Below, piece by piece: positions 24,159 through 34,744 of a stretch of DNA of 62,468 bases. Under the pieces are notes generated by a model. The model was not told the DNA's origin and did no database searches. It saw only the letters and a list, made by a program, of their open reading frames with translations. Source of the stretch: ZLKRG08 sp964654815 (lineage in GTDB: Bacteria; Actinomycetota; Actinomycetes; Nanopelagicales; Nanopelagicaceae); contig CAZZLH010000005.1 of NCBI GenBank assembly GCA_964654815.1, forward strand, positions 1-62,468. Direction: 5' to 3'. Made by a program: the position numbers and the translations under genes. Positions within the stretch are counted from its first letter, which is position 1, and every line of letters begins with the position of its first letter.

Positions 24159-25094
24159 ATGCATATATCTGTCGCCTTAGATAGATGTATTGAATTGCTC
24201 TCTCCAGCAATCGCTCAATCGGCCACTCCAATTTTCGTTGATGCCACATTGGGATTTGGCGGCCATTCAGAGGCGCTCCTTAATAAGTTCCCGAATTTGA
24301 CTGTGATTGGAATTGATCGCGATTTATCTGCTATTTCTAAAGCTGGATCGCGATTGGCAACCTTTGGAAATCGAGTACACCTAGCTCACTCAGTTTTTGA
24401 CCGTTTCAATGAAGTGGTCAAGTCTTTCGGCTATTCACATATTGATGCAGCCTTATTCGATTTAGGCGTCTCATCTATGCAGCTAGATGAAGCAGAGCGC
24501 GGCTTTTCCTATTCACAAGATGCGCCACTTGATATGAGAATGGATCAATCCCAGGGAATTACCGCTGAGGAGATAGTTAACACCTGGTCCCATGCCGAGC
24601 TGACCAAGATTTTGCGAGTTTACGGCGAGGAGAAATTCGCGCCACGTATCGCCGATTTCATCATCCGAGAGCGTGAGGTTGCGCCGATAACAACCACCGG
24701 TTTCCTGGCAGCGCTAGTAAAGAGCGCCATCCCAGCAGCGGCAAGACGCACCGGAGGTAACCCGGCAAAGCGAACCTTCCAAGCCATTCGCATTGCGGTC
24801 AACAATGAACTAGCACTTATCGAAAGTGCTCTGCCACAAGCCCTGGATTTGTTAAATGTCGGAGGGCGTTTGGTGGTGCTCTCGTTCCAATCTTTGGAAG
24901 ATCGAATCGTTAAAGATATTTTCAATAAAGCTACACAATCTAGCTCTCCAAAACATCTGCCAGTCGAGTTACCTGAAGCAGCCGCTAAATTCAAATTAGT
25001 TGCAAAAGGTGAAGCAGCGAGTGATACCGAAATCGCCGCAAATTCTCGTGCGCAGTCGGTTCGAATTCGTGCAGTCGAAAGGGTGGCAGCGTAA
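24159..25094 (+). CDS. rsmH: 16S rRNA (cytosine1402-N4)-methyltransferase
   Basis: SAM-dependent methyltransferase modifying C1402 of 16S rRNA, formerly MraW. At 311 residues it has the SAM loop DATLGFGGHSEALL, GIDRD, ALFDLGVSSMQLDEAERGFSYS and DMRMD, all family hallmarks. ATG 24159 is chosen because it gives the usual short N-terminus and immediately follows a GGGGAAGTGAAG ribosome site; the frame is open further upstream. Confidence 0.95.
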   Translation: MHISVALDRCIELLSPAIAQSATPIFVDATLGFGGHSEALLNKFPNLTVIGIDRDLSAISKAGSRLATFGNRVHLAHSVFDRFNEVVKSFGYSHIDAALFDLGVSSMQLDEAERGFSYSQDAPLDMRMDQSQGITAEEIVNTWSHAELTKILRVYGEEKFAPRIADFIIREREVAPITTTGFLAALVKSAIPAAARRTGGNPAKRTFQAIRIAVNNELALIESALPQALDLLNVGGRLVVLSFQSLEDRIVKDIFNKATQSSSPKHLPVELPEAAAKFKLVAKGEAASDTEIAANSRAQSVRIRAVERVAA

Positions 25095-25481
25095 ATGGCC
25101 CTTCCGGTAGTTGCCCCTGCAATAAATAAAACCAAACAGGTAATTGCACAAACCTCTCAGCGCGCCATTTTGCGCCTAGTTCCTGAATTTGAGACCGGTA
25201 AGCCAATCACAAATCGCTCCATGAGCATCTTGGTCACCTTCGCCTTGATTCTTATTGCGCTTTCAATGTTTGTGATCTCATCGCTCTCCACTCAGGACGC
25301 CTTCACTTTGGCTAAATTGCAGCGAGAGGCGCAGACGCTAAGCGATCAAAGGGATGCGATAAATCGTCAGATTGCCTATAAAAGTTCGCCAGGTGTTCTA
25401 GCCGCGGAAGCGACTAAATTAGGTATGAAGCCAAATAGCCAGCCTAGGTTCATAGATATTTCGGGTGCTAATAATGGCTAG
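25095..25481 (+). CDS. ftsL: Cell division protein FtsL-like
   Basis: Bitopic membrane protein of 128 residues. A cytoplasmic N-terminus of about 45 residues precedes one membrane helix (ILVTFALILIALSMFVISSL), then a coiled-coil region (LAKLQREAQTLSDQRDAINRQIAYKSSP). Sequence conservation is low in FtsL, so identification rests on topology and position between rsmH and ftsI. The start abuts the rsmH stop. Confidence 0.85.
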   Translation: MALPVVAPAINKTKQVIAQTSQRAILRLVPEFETGKPITNRSMSILVTFALILIALSMFVISSLSTQDAFTLAKLQREAQTLSDQRDAINRQIAYKSSPGVLAAEATKLGMKPNSQPRFIDISGANNG

Positions 25482-27246
25482 CGCGCTATTTCAAAAGAGA
25501 TTGATGACTTTGATCATCATTTTTTTAACTGCCATGTCTGGCTTAGTTATCAGGTTGCTGGATGTCCAAGCGGTAAACGCTAGCGATTACACCGTCCGGG
25601 CAGAGAATGAGCTGTACCGAGTTAATGTATCGCTGGCACCAAGGGGCGAGATTACCGATGTAAATGGCGTGCCCTTTGCGCGCAGTGTCAGCGCAGTGAA
25701 CGTGGTCGTAGATCAGACCATGGTAGTTAATCCAGAAAAGGCTGCGCAGATCGCGGCACCAATCTTGAAAATGACCACAGCAGAGGTACGGGCCAAAATA
25801 TCGGGCAGTAAGCGCTGGTACTTAGTGGCAAGGAACGCCACTCCAGCACAATGGAACAATTTGAAGGACGCCTTCGCAGCATATAACGATTCGTTGAGCA
25901 AGAAGGAGTTCAATCAAAGAATCGTTGGTTTCTTCGCCGAACGAAACTACACCAGGGAATATCCCGCTGGCTCATTGATTGCCTCACTAGTTGGTTTTGT
26001 AAATCAGGAAGGCGTTGGTGCAGCTGGTATTGAATCGAGCCTTAATTCCATCATTAAAGGCCAAGATGGAAAGTACGTATACGCCAATGGTTATGCGGCG
26101 CAGATCCCTGGTACCCAACAGCAAATTGTTCAGGCCAAGGCAGGCACCTCTATCAGATTGACGATTGATCGCGATATTCAATATGTAGCGCAAGCGGCGA
26201 TCGCTAAGGCGGTTAAGGATTCAAATGCTGCAGGTGGCACGGTAATCGTGATGGATCCAAAAACTGGCCACATTTTGGCTCATGCGACCGCTCCAACTTT
26301 TGATCCAAATAAGCCAGTCAAATTATCGGACGTGCATAACTCGTCAGTTCAAGAGGTCTATGAACCTGGCTCCACCGGCAAAGTGATGACTTTAGCTGCC
26401 GCAATAGAAGAGAAATTAGTTACTCCGACAACAGTATTTACTGTTCCTTATAAGTTAAAGACAAGATATGCCACATTCAAAGATCACGAACCTCACCCAA
26501 TCCAAAGATTGACCACTGCGGGAATTTTGGCAGTCTCGAGTAACACCGGAACTATTCAAATTGGTGAAAAATTAAGTGATCAGAAATTTTATGACTATTT
26601 AAGGGCTTTTGGGGTTGGCTCATCTACAAATTCAGGGTTGCCGGGTGAATCGGCAGGTTTGATAAATCCGCCTAAAAATTGGAGCGGAACTTCAAAGCCA
26701 ACCATGACTTTTGGCCAGGGTTACTCGGTTACCGCCATGCAAGCCACATCTATCTTTGCCACGATTGCAAATGATGGCGTTCGTGTCGAACCAACAGTAA
26801 TTGCCGGAACTGCTGATAGCAGTGGCCATTACACGCCGGCGGGAAATCGAAAGAGTACAAGGGTAATTAGCGCAGAGACTGCGCGAACCATGCGTCTAAT
26901 GATGGAGAGCGTGGTGAGTGCAAATGGCACAGCGCCAAGCGCTGCAATACCTGGCTACAGAGTTGCAGGAAAGACCGGCACTGCAGAGCGGGTGGATCCA
27001 CGCACTGGTAGATATAGCGGATACACCGCATCATTCATTGGTTTCGCTCCTGCGGATCAACCGAAATATGTAATTAGCGTGACGATTCAAGCACCAAAAG
27101 GTATGCATTGGGGTGGTGTGCTTGGCGGACCAGTCTTCCGACAAGTGATGAGCTATGTTCTTGAGAGCAGACAGGTTCCGCCCACAAATACTAAAGTTGT
27201 GCCGCTGCCACTAAACGCAAGCCAAATTCCAAAGGCAACTCAATGA
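25474..27246 (+). CDS. ftsI: Septal peptidoglycan transpeptidase (PBP3 type)
   Basis: Class B penicillin-binding protein of 590 residues: a short cytoplasmic tail, one membrane helix, a pedestal domain, then the transpeptidase with SxxK (GSTGK, near residue 300), SSNTG and KTGTAE (near residue 500). There is no PASTA domain. ATG 25474 overlaps ftsL by eight bases, and murE follows with an ATGA overlap. Confidence 0.95.
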   Translation: MASALFQKRLMTLIIIFLTAMSGLVIRLLDVQAVNASDYTVRAENELYRVNVSLAPRGEITDVNGVPFARSVSAVNVVVDQTMVVNPEKAAQIAAPILKMTTAEVRAKISGSKRWYLVARNATPAQWNNLKDAFAAYNDSLSKKEFNQRIVGFFAERNYTREYPAGSLIASLVGFVNQEGVGAAGIESSLNSIIKGQDGKYVYANGYAAQIPGTQQQIVQAKAGTSIRLTIDRDIQYVAQAAIAKAVKDSNAAGGTVIVMDPKTGHILAHATAPTFDPNKPVKLSDVHNSSVQEVYEPGSTGKVMTLAAAIEEKLVTPTTVFTVPYKLKTRYATFKDHEPHPIQRLTTAGILAVSSNTGTIQIGEKLSDQKFYDYLRAFGVGSSTNSGLPGESAGLINPPKNWSGTSKPTMTFGQGYSVTAMQATSIFATIANDGVRVEPTVIAGTADSSGHYTPAGNRKSTRVISAETARTMRLMMESVVSANGTAPSAAIPGYRVAGKTGTAERVDPRTGRYSGYTASFIGFAPADQPKYVISVTIQAPKGMHWGGVLGGPVFRQVMSYVLESRQVPPTNTKVVPLPLNASQIPKATQ

Positions 27247-28733
27247 TTCGGCCAGTAAATGCTCCTTCAGTGAGTTTTGCTGGCATTGCCAAATTACTGG
27301 GCGTTGATTTTGACCAAGATTTCGAAGTCTCTGGCATCTCAAACAATGCTTCAGAAATCGAGACTGGAGATATATTTGTAGCGCTTCAAGGCGCCAAACA
27401 TCACGGAATTGATTTCCTGTCCGAGGCAATTGCAAAGGGTGCAATTGCGGTAATAACTGATGAAGTTGGCATCGGCAAACTTGCGCCAAGCGAAGTTATC
27501 TCTCTACCGGTACTAAAAGTAAATGATCCGAGGCAATTGATGGGCTTAATTGCGGCAGAGATCCACGACAACCCAATGCCCAATATCTTCACAGTGGGAA
27601 TCACTGGCACTAATGGCAAGACCACGGTAACCACGTTACTTCACCAAATTTGGCAATTAGCTGGATGGGATAGCGGGCTTGTTGGCACCGTAAATACCCA
27701 AATAAATGGCGAAATCTTCCCTTCATCACACACCACGCCTGATGCCGCTTCCTTGCAAGCCTTGATGGCAGCTATGCGGGAGCGCCATGTCAGGGCGGTA
27801 GCGATTGAAGTCTCTAGTCATGCCTTGGCACAACATCGCACATCTGGGGCTCATTTCAGTGTGGCCGGGTTTACGAATCTGACACAAGATCATCTTGATT
27901 TTCATGGCTCCATGGAGAATTACTTCTCTGCCAAGGCAAAACTCTTTGAATATGGCTTGAGTGACTTAGCAGTCATAAATGTAGACGATAAATTTGGCCA
28001 AAAATTAGCCGATAGCGTGAATATCCCAGTTGTCAGAATTTCTCGTAGCAATAAAGCAGATTGGCGCTACGAAGAAATAACTGAATTCGGCGCTTCAACC
28101 CAAATAAAGATTCGCGGCAGAGATGGTGTCTTGATCGAGGGGCGAACCACTCTTATCGGTGATTACAATCTAGATAATTTATTGATGGCGGTTGCGATCG
28201 CCGTGATTAGCGGAGTGGATCCAATTGAGATCTCAGCAAATCTACATAAATATCAAGGAGCACCAGGTAGGTTTGAGCGTATAGATGTGGGCCAGAAATT
28301 CACGGCATTTGTAGATTATGCCCACACGCCAGATGCGGTAACGAATGTGCTAAGCAGCGCTCGAAAACTAGCGCAACTTAGCAAAGGCAAACTGATAGCA
28401 GTTTTAGGTTGTGGCGGGGATAGAGATCGCAGCAAGAGGCCATTGATGGGCAGAGCCTTGATTGCCGCGGATTACCCAATATTTACCAGTGATAATCCTC
28501 GCTCTGAGAATCCCGAGGAAATTCTGGCTGAGATGGTAGCGGGTATATCTCATCGCGGTGAGGTCATAATTGATCGCAAGGCCGCAATCGCCCGAGCGAT
28601 TTCACTTGCTAAACCAGGTGATGTAGTCGCAATTTTGGGCAAAGGCCATGAGATCGGCCAAGAGATAAATGGCATCAAACAACCATTTGATGATCGCAAA
28701 GTTTTAGCCGAGGCGATTGCAGGTGTTCGATGA
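27243..28733 (+). CDS. murE: UDP-MurNAc-tripeptide synthetase, meso-DAP adding
   Basis: Mur ligase of 496 residues adding the third stem amino acid. The P-loop is GTNGKTT, and the amino-acid specificity motif is DNPR (near residue 417), which marks meso-diaminopimelate use rather than lysine. The N-terminal uridine domain with FVALQGAKHHG is present. It is coupled by 4-base overlaps to ftsI and murF. Confidence 0.95.
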   Translation: MIRPVNAPSVSFAGIAKLLGVDFDQDFEVSGISNNASEIETGDIFVALQGAKHHGIDFLSEAIAKGAIAVITDEVGIGKLAPSEVISLPVLKVNDPRQLMGLIAAEIHDNPMPNIFTVGITGTNGKTTVTTLLHQIWQLAGWDSGLVGTVNTQINGEIFPSSHTTPDAASLQALMAAMRERHVRAVAIEVSSHALAQHRTSGAHFSVAGFTNLTQDHLDFHGSMENYFSAKAKLFEYGLSDLAVINVDDKFGQKLADSVNIPVVRISRSNKADWRYEEITEFGASTQIKIRGRDGVLIEGRTTLIGDYNLDNLLMAVAIAVISGVDPIEISANLHKYQGAPGRFERIDVGQKFTAFVDYAHTPDAVTNVLSSARKLAQLSKGKLIAVLGCGGDRDRSKRPLMGRALIAADYPIFTSDNPRSENPEEILAEMVAGISHRGEVIIDRKAAIARAISLAKPGDVVAILGKGHEIGQEINGIKQPFDDRKVLAEAIAGVR

Positions 28734-30076
28734 TCCGAATGAAGGCCTCACAGATTGCACAAATAGTCGATGGGACTCTTAACGTGGAAGGCGCTAGAGA
28801 GATTTGGCTGGCGCCTGTTTTTGATTCGCGCAAAGCGACCGCCGGTACCTTCTTCCTAGCGTTGATTGGACAGAACGCTGATGGCCATGACTTTGTCTCT
28901 GATGCGATCAGCAATGGGGCGGAATTCGCGCTGGTTTCCAAGAAAGTAGCCCAACCACATATCCAGGTAGATGATGTATTGGTGGCACTTGGCAAATTAG
29001 CTTCATATGTGCGAAATCAACTACCGGAATTGAAAGTGATTGGAATTACCGGCTCACAAGGCAAGACCACCACCAAAGATTTGCTGCAGCATATTCTCGA
29101 AGGAGTGGCGCCCACAGTTGCGCCAGAGAATTCCTTTAACAATGAGTTAGGTGCGCCTTTGAATCTGTTGCGCTGCGATGAATCTACCAAATATTGCATT
29201 GCTGAGCTCGGGGCAAGGCATATAGGTGATATCAAGAATCTAGCCAGCATCGTAAGACCTGATATTGGTGTGGTCTTACGTGTGGGCACGGCACATATCT
29301 CGGAGTTTGGTAGCTCCGAAGGTATTGCTAAAGCTAAACGCGAATTAATCGAAGCGCTACCAACCGATGGCATCGCGGTACTTGGTTTGTATGACGAATA
29401 CACGCCAAAGATGTCAGAGGGCTTTGCCGGCAGGGTAATCACATTCGGAGAGCAGAGCGGCGCAAATGTTAGGGCTACCGATATAGAAATCCGCGAGGGT
29501 TGCCCCCATTTTGATCTCGTAAACGGCGAGGGTCGAGTTTCGGTGGGCATGCGATTGGTCGGTGCACACCAAGTAGCTAACGCCTTGGCGGCGGCAGCTG
29601 TAGCGACAGCACTTGGTATTTCAAATGATCACATTGCGACCGCTCTCTCTACTGCAGAGAATCGAAGTAAGTGGCGGATGGAGTTACATGAATTGCCAGG
29701 CTTATTAGTGATCAACGATGCTTACAATGCAAATCCCGAATCGATGGAGGCTGCGCTCTTCGCCCTGCGCCTATTTGCGCAGGAGCGAGGCGGAGCAGCC
29801 TGGGCATTCTTAGGAAAAATGCATGAACTCGGCGAGTTTTCTAGCCAAGGTCACCAGAAGATTGGCACGCTTGCCCGAGATTTAGCCATCGACCACTTGG
29901 TAACGATAAATGCCCCAGAGTACGGAGAAACTCGTTTGAATTTCGCGGATTGGGAGAGTGCGATCTCTTTGAGTGAACAATTTGCACCAGGTGATGTCGT
30001 ATTGGTCAAAGCCTCCAGAGCTGAAGGTCTAGAACGATTAGCCGAAGCATTAATAGAGAACTGGGGTAAACGGTGA
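28730..30076 (+). CDS. murF: UDP-MurNAc-tripeptide:D-alanyl-D-alanine ligase
   Basis: Adds D-Ala-D-Ala to the UDP-MurNAc tripeptide. Mur ligase of 448 residues with the P-loop GSQGKTTTKD, the ENSFNNELGAPLNLL segment typical of MurF, and VINDAYNANPESM. It shares 4-base overlaps with murE and mraY. Confidence 0.95.
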   Translation: MIRMKASQIAQIVDGTLNVEGAREIWLAPVFDSRKATAGTFFLALIGQNADGHDFVSDAISNGAEFALVSKKVAQPHIQVDDVLVALGKLASYVRNQLPELKVIGITGSQGKTTTKDLLQHILEGVAPTVAPENSFNNELGAPLNLLRCDESTKYCIAELGARHIGDIKNLASIVRPDIGVVLRVGTAHISEFGSSEGIAKAKRELIEALPTDGIAVLGLYDEYTPKMSEGFAGRVITFGEQSGANVRATDIEIREGCPHFDLVNGEGRVSVGMRLVGAHQVANALAAAAVATALGISNDHIATALSTAENRSKWRMELHELPGLLVINDAYNANPESMEAALFALRLFAQERGGAAWAFLGKMHELGEFSSQGHQKIGTLARDLAIDHLVTINAPEYGETRLNFADWESAISLSEQFAPGDVVLVKASRAEGLERLAEALIENWGKR

Positions 30077-31131
30077 AAGAGATTCTCCTTGCTGGAATAT
30101 TCGCACTTATCTTTAGTCTCTTCGGCACCCCGGCGCTCATTAAAGTTTTAGCTCGCAATGGATATGGCCAGATGATTCGTGATGACGGTCCGCAAAGCCA
30201 TCATTCAAAACGTGGCACGCCCACAATGGGAGGCATAGCCATAATCTTTGCAGCCATCGCCGGATACGTTTTGGCCCATTTGCTTCTGGGTATTCCATTT
30301 AGCGCCTCGGCAATATTGGTGATAGCTCTCTTCACTGGACTCGGTTTGGTGGGATTTATCGATGACTATCTGAAGGTGGTAAAGCAGCGCAGCCTTGGAT
30401 TGAATAGCAAACAGAAGATTATTGGCCAAATCCTCGTGGCAGGGTTATTCGGATATTTCGGAACCAAATTTCCTGATGGCGATGGACTTACCCCAATCTC
30501 AATGAACCTTTCCTTCTTGAGAGATACCTCAATTAAATTCAGCATCGCATTGCTAATAATCTGGGTGGTTCTGATGGTTACGGCCACAAGTAATGGAGTA
30601 AATCTCACCGATGGACTTGATGGATTAGCAACCGGCGCCTCTGTGATGGCTTTCTTGGCATTTGTTTTAATTGGTGTTTGGCAATTTGGTCAATCCTGTT
30701 CAGAGAATCTGACCAAGAATTGTTATGTGGTTCGTGATCCATTAGACCTAGCGGTATTAGCGGCAGCTCTGGCAGCGGCATGTACCGGTTTTCTCTGGTG
30801 GAATACTTCACCAGCAAAAATTTTCATGGGCGACACCGGATCCTTAGCCTTAGGTGGCGCACTTGCAGGTTTAGCAATCTCGATGCGGACCCAATTGTTG
30901 TTAATTGCGCTAGGTGGAATCTTCGTAGTGATCACGCTATCTGTGATTATTCAAGTGCTCTATTTCAAATTAAGTGGTGGCAAACGGGTATTTCGTATGG
31001 CTCCGTTGCAACATCATTTTGAGTTGAAAGGCTGGGGTGAAGTCACCATAGTGGTGCGCTTTTGGATTATTGCGGGGCTCTCGGTGGCCGCTGGCTTGGG
31101 CCTCTTCTACGCCCAATGGGTAGCGCAGTAA
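30073..31131 (+). CDS. mraY: Phospho-N-acetylmuramoyl-pentapeptide transferase
   Basis: Forms lipid I on undecaprenyl phosphate at the inner face of the membrane. At 352 residues it has about ten helices, with GTPTMGG, the FIDDYLKVVKQRSLGL loop, NLTDGLDGLATG, MGDTGSLALGG and the histidine segment PLQHHFELKGW. It starts at GTG 30073, overlapping the murF stop. Confidence 0.96.
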   Translation: MKEILLAGIFALIFSLFGTPALIKVLARNGYGQMIRDDGPQSHHSKRGTPTMGGIAIIFAAIAGYVLAHLLLGIPFSASAILVIALFTGLGLVGFIDDYLKVVKQRSLGLNSKQKIIGQILVAGLFGYFGTKFPDGDGLTPISMNLSFLRDTSIKFSIALLIIWVVLMVTATSNGVNLTDGLDGLATGASVMAFLAFVLIGVWQFGQSCSENLTKNCYVVRDPLDLAVLAAALAAACTGFLWWNTSPAKIFMGDTGSLALGGALAGLAISMRTQLLLIALGGIFVVITLSVIIQVLYFKLSGGKRVFRMAPLQHHFELKGWGEVTIVVRFWIIAGLSVAAGLGLFYAQWVAQ

Positions 31132-31137
31132 GAGTAA

Positions 31138-32478
31138 ATGCAGATGGAATTTGCGGGCAAAAGCGCTCTAATCCTAGGTGGGGGTGTAACCGGCAGAGCG
31201 GTCGCCAAAGTTTTAGAGGAGCTCGGCGCTTCAATAAAGGTTGCAGATGAAAAGCCAGTTACCGATTTTGCTTCCCATCCAATTACCGATCTAACTAATT
31301 TAAATTACGACTTTGCTGTGGTCTCACCGGGCTGGAGACCGGATCATCCTCTAATTAAAGCTTTAGAGAAGGCCGAAATAATGATCACCAGCGAACTCGA
31401 TCTCGCTTGGCAGCTCCACAACTTACATAGCCCCAAGCAACGTTGGGTGGCAATCACTGGAACTAATGGAAAGACCACAACCACCGAGTTAACCGCTGCC
31501 ATGCTAAATGCTGCAGGCATCTCTGCTATTGCGTGTGGCAATGTTGGCACCACGGTGATTGAATCAATGTTGCGAGATGAATCTTTTGAAGTGTTGGTTA
31601 TTGAACTCTCTAGTTTCCAGATACATTGGATGAGCGAGCCAGAATTTGTCGCAGTAGCGCTTTTGAATATCGCTGATGATCACAGAGATTGGCATGGCTC
31701 ATTTGAGGCTTACGTCAAAGCGAAGGTAAAACTGCTAACCCATACCGACCTAGCAATTATCAATGGGCAGGACCAGAACTTAGTTGGAGCGGTCAGTTAT
31801 TGGAGCGGGAAAAAGATCTACTTTGGCCTAGATACTCCAGCGGCGGGTCAACTTGGGTTGGTTGAGGAGTTGTTAATAGATCGGGCATTTGTCTCGGACG
31901 CAAATGAGGCGGGCGAAATATGTGAGCTAAGCGAGGTTCAACCCACAGTGCCCCATGCTGTGGCAAATACTCTGGCAGCTGCTGGTTTGGCGCGAGCAGT
32001 CGGTGCAGAATTGTCATCGATTAGATCCGCTATCAAAGGTTTTACTCCAGGCCGTCACCGCATCGAATTGATATTGGAGCGAGATGGCATCAAGTGGATA
32101 AATGATTCGAAAGCCACCAATCCACATGCAGCTCAAGCTTCATTATTAGCAAGTCCAAATGCGATTTGGATTGCTGGTGGCTTGGCCAAGGGTGCGGAAT
32201 TTGGAGATTTGATCGCCAAATGTAAATCACGGATCAAATTCGCCATTTTAATCGGTGCTGACCGAGAGTTGATTGCCAAGGAATTGGACTTAGCGCAGAT
32301 TGATTATGTGCGAGTGGATGGGCCTGATGTTATGGCAGCGGCAGTGCGCAAAGCTCGAGAGATTGCCATGCCTGGGGATGTTGTTTTGCTCGCGCCAGCA
32401 TGTGCTTCGATGGATCAATTTAAGAATTACTCAGATAGAGGAGATCAGTTTGCCGCTGCCGTTAGGGAGCTCGCCTAA
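31138..32478 (+). CDS. murD: UDP-MurNAc-L-alanine:D-glutamate ligase
   Basis: Mur ligase of 446 residues adding D-glutamate. It has an N-terminal Rossmann-like GGGVTGRAV, the P-loop GTNGKTTTTEL, VIELSSFQ, WINDSKATNP and the C-terminal APACASMDQFKNYSDRGDQF. The stop overlaps the ftsW start by one base. Confidence 0.95.
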   Translation: MQMEFAGKSALILGGGVTGRAVAKVLEELGASIKVADEKPVTDFASHPITDLTNLNYDFAVVSPGWRPDHPLIKALEKAEIMITSELDLAWQLHNLHSPKQRWVAITGTNGKTTTTELTAAMLNAAGISAIACGNVGTTVIESMLRDESFEVLVIELSSFQIHWMSEPEFVAVALLNIADDHRDWHGSFEAYVKAKVKLLTHTDLAIINGQDQNLVGAVSYWSGKKIYFGLDTPAAGQLGLVEELLIDRAFVSDANEAGEICELSEVQPTVPHAVANTLAAAGLARAVGAELSSIRSAIKGFTPGRHRIELILERDGIKWINDSKATNPHAAQASLLASPNAIWIAGGLAKGAEFGDLIAKCKSRIKFAILIGADRELIAKELDLAQIDYVRVDGPDVMAAAVRKAREIAMPGDVVLLAPACASMDQFKNYSDRGDQFAAAVRELA

Positions 32479-33671
32479 TGTTTTCTAGCGCGCGAAACAC
32501 CTTTTACACCTTCCTTATCCTCTCGATTGGAATAGTGATCTTCGGCGATGTGATGGTCTTTTCTGCTGCGCAAGTTACGGGGCTGACAGATAGCGGATCC
32601 TCATTTGCCATTAGTTGGAAGCAGTTTTTTGTAACCCTGGTAGGAATTCCAGCAGCTCTTCTCGCAGCCAAGTTGCCACTGAAATCGGCTAAATATTTGG
32701 CGCGAAAGGGTTTGATACTTGCAATTGCGATTATGTCTCTCTTGATTCCATTCGGTATCACTATTAATGGAAACACCAACTGGATTTCCTTTGGCGGAAT
32801 TGAGTTTCAGCCAAGTGAATTCGCAAAAGTTGCTTTGATAATTTGGGCTGCATTTGTAATAGAAAAGTACCTAAAGAATCCCAAATTAATCTTCACCATC
32901 TTGTTTACAGGTTTCGCCATAATTTTGGCCATCGTGATCTTTGGTCAAGATCTAGGTTCTGCGGTTGTAATGGGACTAATCTTGGGAGCCTTGCTATTTC
33001 TCTCTGGAGCAGCACTCTCCAGGATCGCGCTTCTTGGTGGATTCGGATTTATTGCGGTTGCGGTATTGATCTTGGCTCAGCCATATCGCATCGCAAGATT
33101 CACCGCCTTTCTGCATCCTTTCGCAGAAGATATTTATAAGAATGCAGGCTGGCAACCAGCTCATAGTTTGATGGCATTAGCAAGTGGTGGTTTCTTTGGT
33201 GCCGGTCTAGGCGCCAGTAAGCAGAAGTGGGGCAATTTAGCGGAGGCGCACACTGACTTCATCTTTGCGGTAATTGGTGAGGAGTTGGGATTATTCGGAA
33301 CCATCTCCATATTGGTTGCGTTATCTCTCTTGGTTTATGCCATCTTTAAAATCTCACTTACCACGAATGATATTTTCAGTAGATATGTAGGTCTTGGAAT
33401 CGGTTCCTGGATTGCGATTCAATCAATCATCAACCTAGCCTCTGCCACCAGCTTAATTCCGGTAGTTGGAGTTACCCTGCCGTTTATCTCCTATGGTGGT
33501 TCATCATTACTAGCATTGATGAGCGCACTAGGTTTTATTGGTGGCATCGCACTTAGAAATCCCGAAGTGGCTAATTCAATACGTTTTAATTTAAATTTTA
33601 AGCTGAACTTAAAGCCAAGCAATCAGCCAAATATTGATGACGATGCTTCGGTTAGGAGAGCCAAGCGATAA
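32478..33671 (+). CDS. ftsW: Septal SEDS glycosyltransferase FtsW
   Basis: SEDS polymerase of septal peptidoglycan working with FtsI. At 397 residues it has about ten helices and the family motifs GGIEFQPSEFAK, FGQDLGSAVV, AHTDFIFAVIGEELG and the C-terminal PFISYGGSSLLALM. The basic tail is cytoplasmic. Junctions with murD and murG share one base each. Confidence 0.94.
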   Translation: MFSSARNTFYTFLILSIGIVIFGDVMVFSAAQVTGLTDSGSSFAISWKQFFVTLVGIPAALLAAKLPLKSAKYLARKGLILAIAIMSLLIPFGITINGNTNWISFGGIEFQPSEFAKVALIIWAAFVIEKYLKNPKLIFTILFTGFAIILAIVIFGQDLGSAVVMGLILGALLFLSGAALSRIALLGGFGFIAVAVLILAQPYRIARFTAFLHPFAEDIYKNAGWQPAHSLMALASGGFFGAGLGASKQKWGNLAEAHTDFIFAVIGEELGLFGTISILVALSLLVYAIFKISLTTNDIFSRYVGLGIGSWIAIQSIINLASATSLIPVVGVTLPFISYGGSSLLALMSALGFIGGIALRNPEVANSIRFNLNFKLNLKPSNQPNIDDDASVRRAKR

Positions 33672-34744
33672 TGAATCGGATTCTCTTTGCCGGTGGTGGT
33701 ACTGCAGGGCATATTGAGCCGGCATGGGCTACCAGTGAAGTTTGGCGCCACCGCCATCCAGGAGATGAGGTCGCCTTTCTTGGCACCAAGAGTGGCCAAG
33801 AAGTGCTCCTAATACCAGATCGAGGTGGCAGATTATTCATCATCCCTAAAGTTGTTGCGCCCAGAAAATTCTCATTGTCGCTCTTTGCCTTTCCCTTTCA
33901 ATTGATTAATTCGGTTGCAAAAACCTTGAGAGTAGTAAAGCAATTTGATGTGGTGGTTGGTTTTGGTGGCTATGTTGCAGCATCGGCGTATATTGCTGCA
34001 GTACTTCTAAGGAAACCTATCGTGATTCACGAGCAGAATGCCAAGGTAGGTTTGGCTAACAAATTTGGTGCGATTTTCACTAAAGAGATATGTGTGGCTT
34101 ACTCAAATGCAGTGAACGAGTTGCGCGGCGCAAAATTGGTTGGTAATCCCCTTAAAGCAGAGATCGTAGATGCGGCTGAGCAATCACGATCCGATTGGTC
34201 AATAAGTCGAGCTGCCGCCAAAGCGCGACTTGGTATCACCAAACCTTTAGTGCTGATTTTAGGCGGCTCTTCTGGCGCGTTAGCCATAAACAAGGTAATA
34301 GCAGAATTCCTACAAGATCGTAATTTCACCCCGGGTTTTTCCATCATCCATTCGCTGGGTCGGGACCATCAAATTCCTCAAGGAAGCGATGTTTACCGGC
34401 CGACCAAATATATTGACGATATGGCAACTGCATTATTGGCGGCTGATCTGGTTATCTCACGTAGTGGCGCGATAGCTACCTCCGAGATCGCGGCGTTAGC
34501 CAAATTTGCCCTCTTTATTCCCTTGCCCATCGGCAATGGCGAGCAAGAGTTGAACGCCAAGGAACTTGTGAACGCGGGATACGCCGAATTGATCCAACAG
34601 GAAGATTTCACTGCAACGTGGTTGGCGGCGAATTTAACGAGGTTACTTGAAAAGGGAAATTCACCCCGGAATATGGCGCCATTTGGTACCCCGTTACATG
34701 CGGCGGAAGAGATTGCTGATTGCATTGAGAGAGTGGTGCAATGA
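33671..34744 (+). CDS. murG: UDP-GlcNAc:lipid I N-acetylglucosaminyltransferase
   Basis: GT28 enzyme making lipid II, 357 residues. The N-terminal GGGTAGHIEPAWA loop, VVGFGGYVA, IHEQNAKVGLANK and the C-terminal nucleotide site with GGSSGA and SRSGAIATSEIAAL are present. It overlaps murC by four bases. Confidence 0.95.
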   Translation: MNRILFAGGGTAGHIEPAWATSEVWRHRHPGDEVAFLGTKSGQEVLLIPDRGGRLFIIPKVVAPRKFSLSLFAFPFQLINSVAKTLRVVKQFDVVVGFGGYVAASAYIAAVLLRKPIVIHEQNAKVGLANKFGAIFTKEICVAYSNAVNELRGAKLVGNPLKAEIVDAAEQSRSDWSISRAAAKARLGITKPLVLILGGSSGALAINKVIAEFLQDRNFTPGFSIIHSLGRDHQIPQGSDVYRPTKYIDDMATALLAADLVISRSGAIATSEIAALAKFALFIPLPIGNGEQELNAKELVNAGYAELIQQEDFTATWLAANLTRLLEKGNSPRNMAPFGTPLHAAEEIADCIERVVQ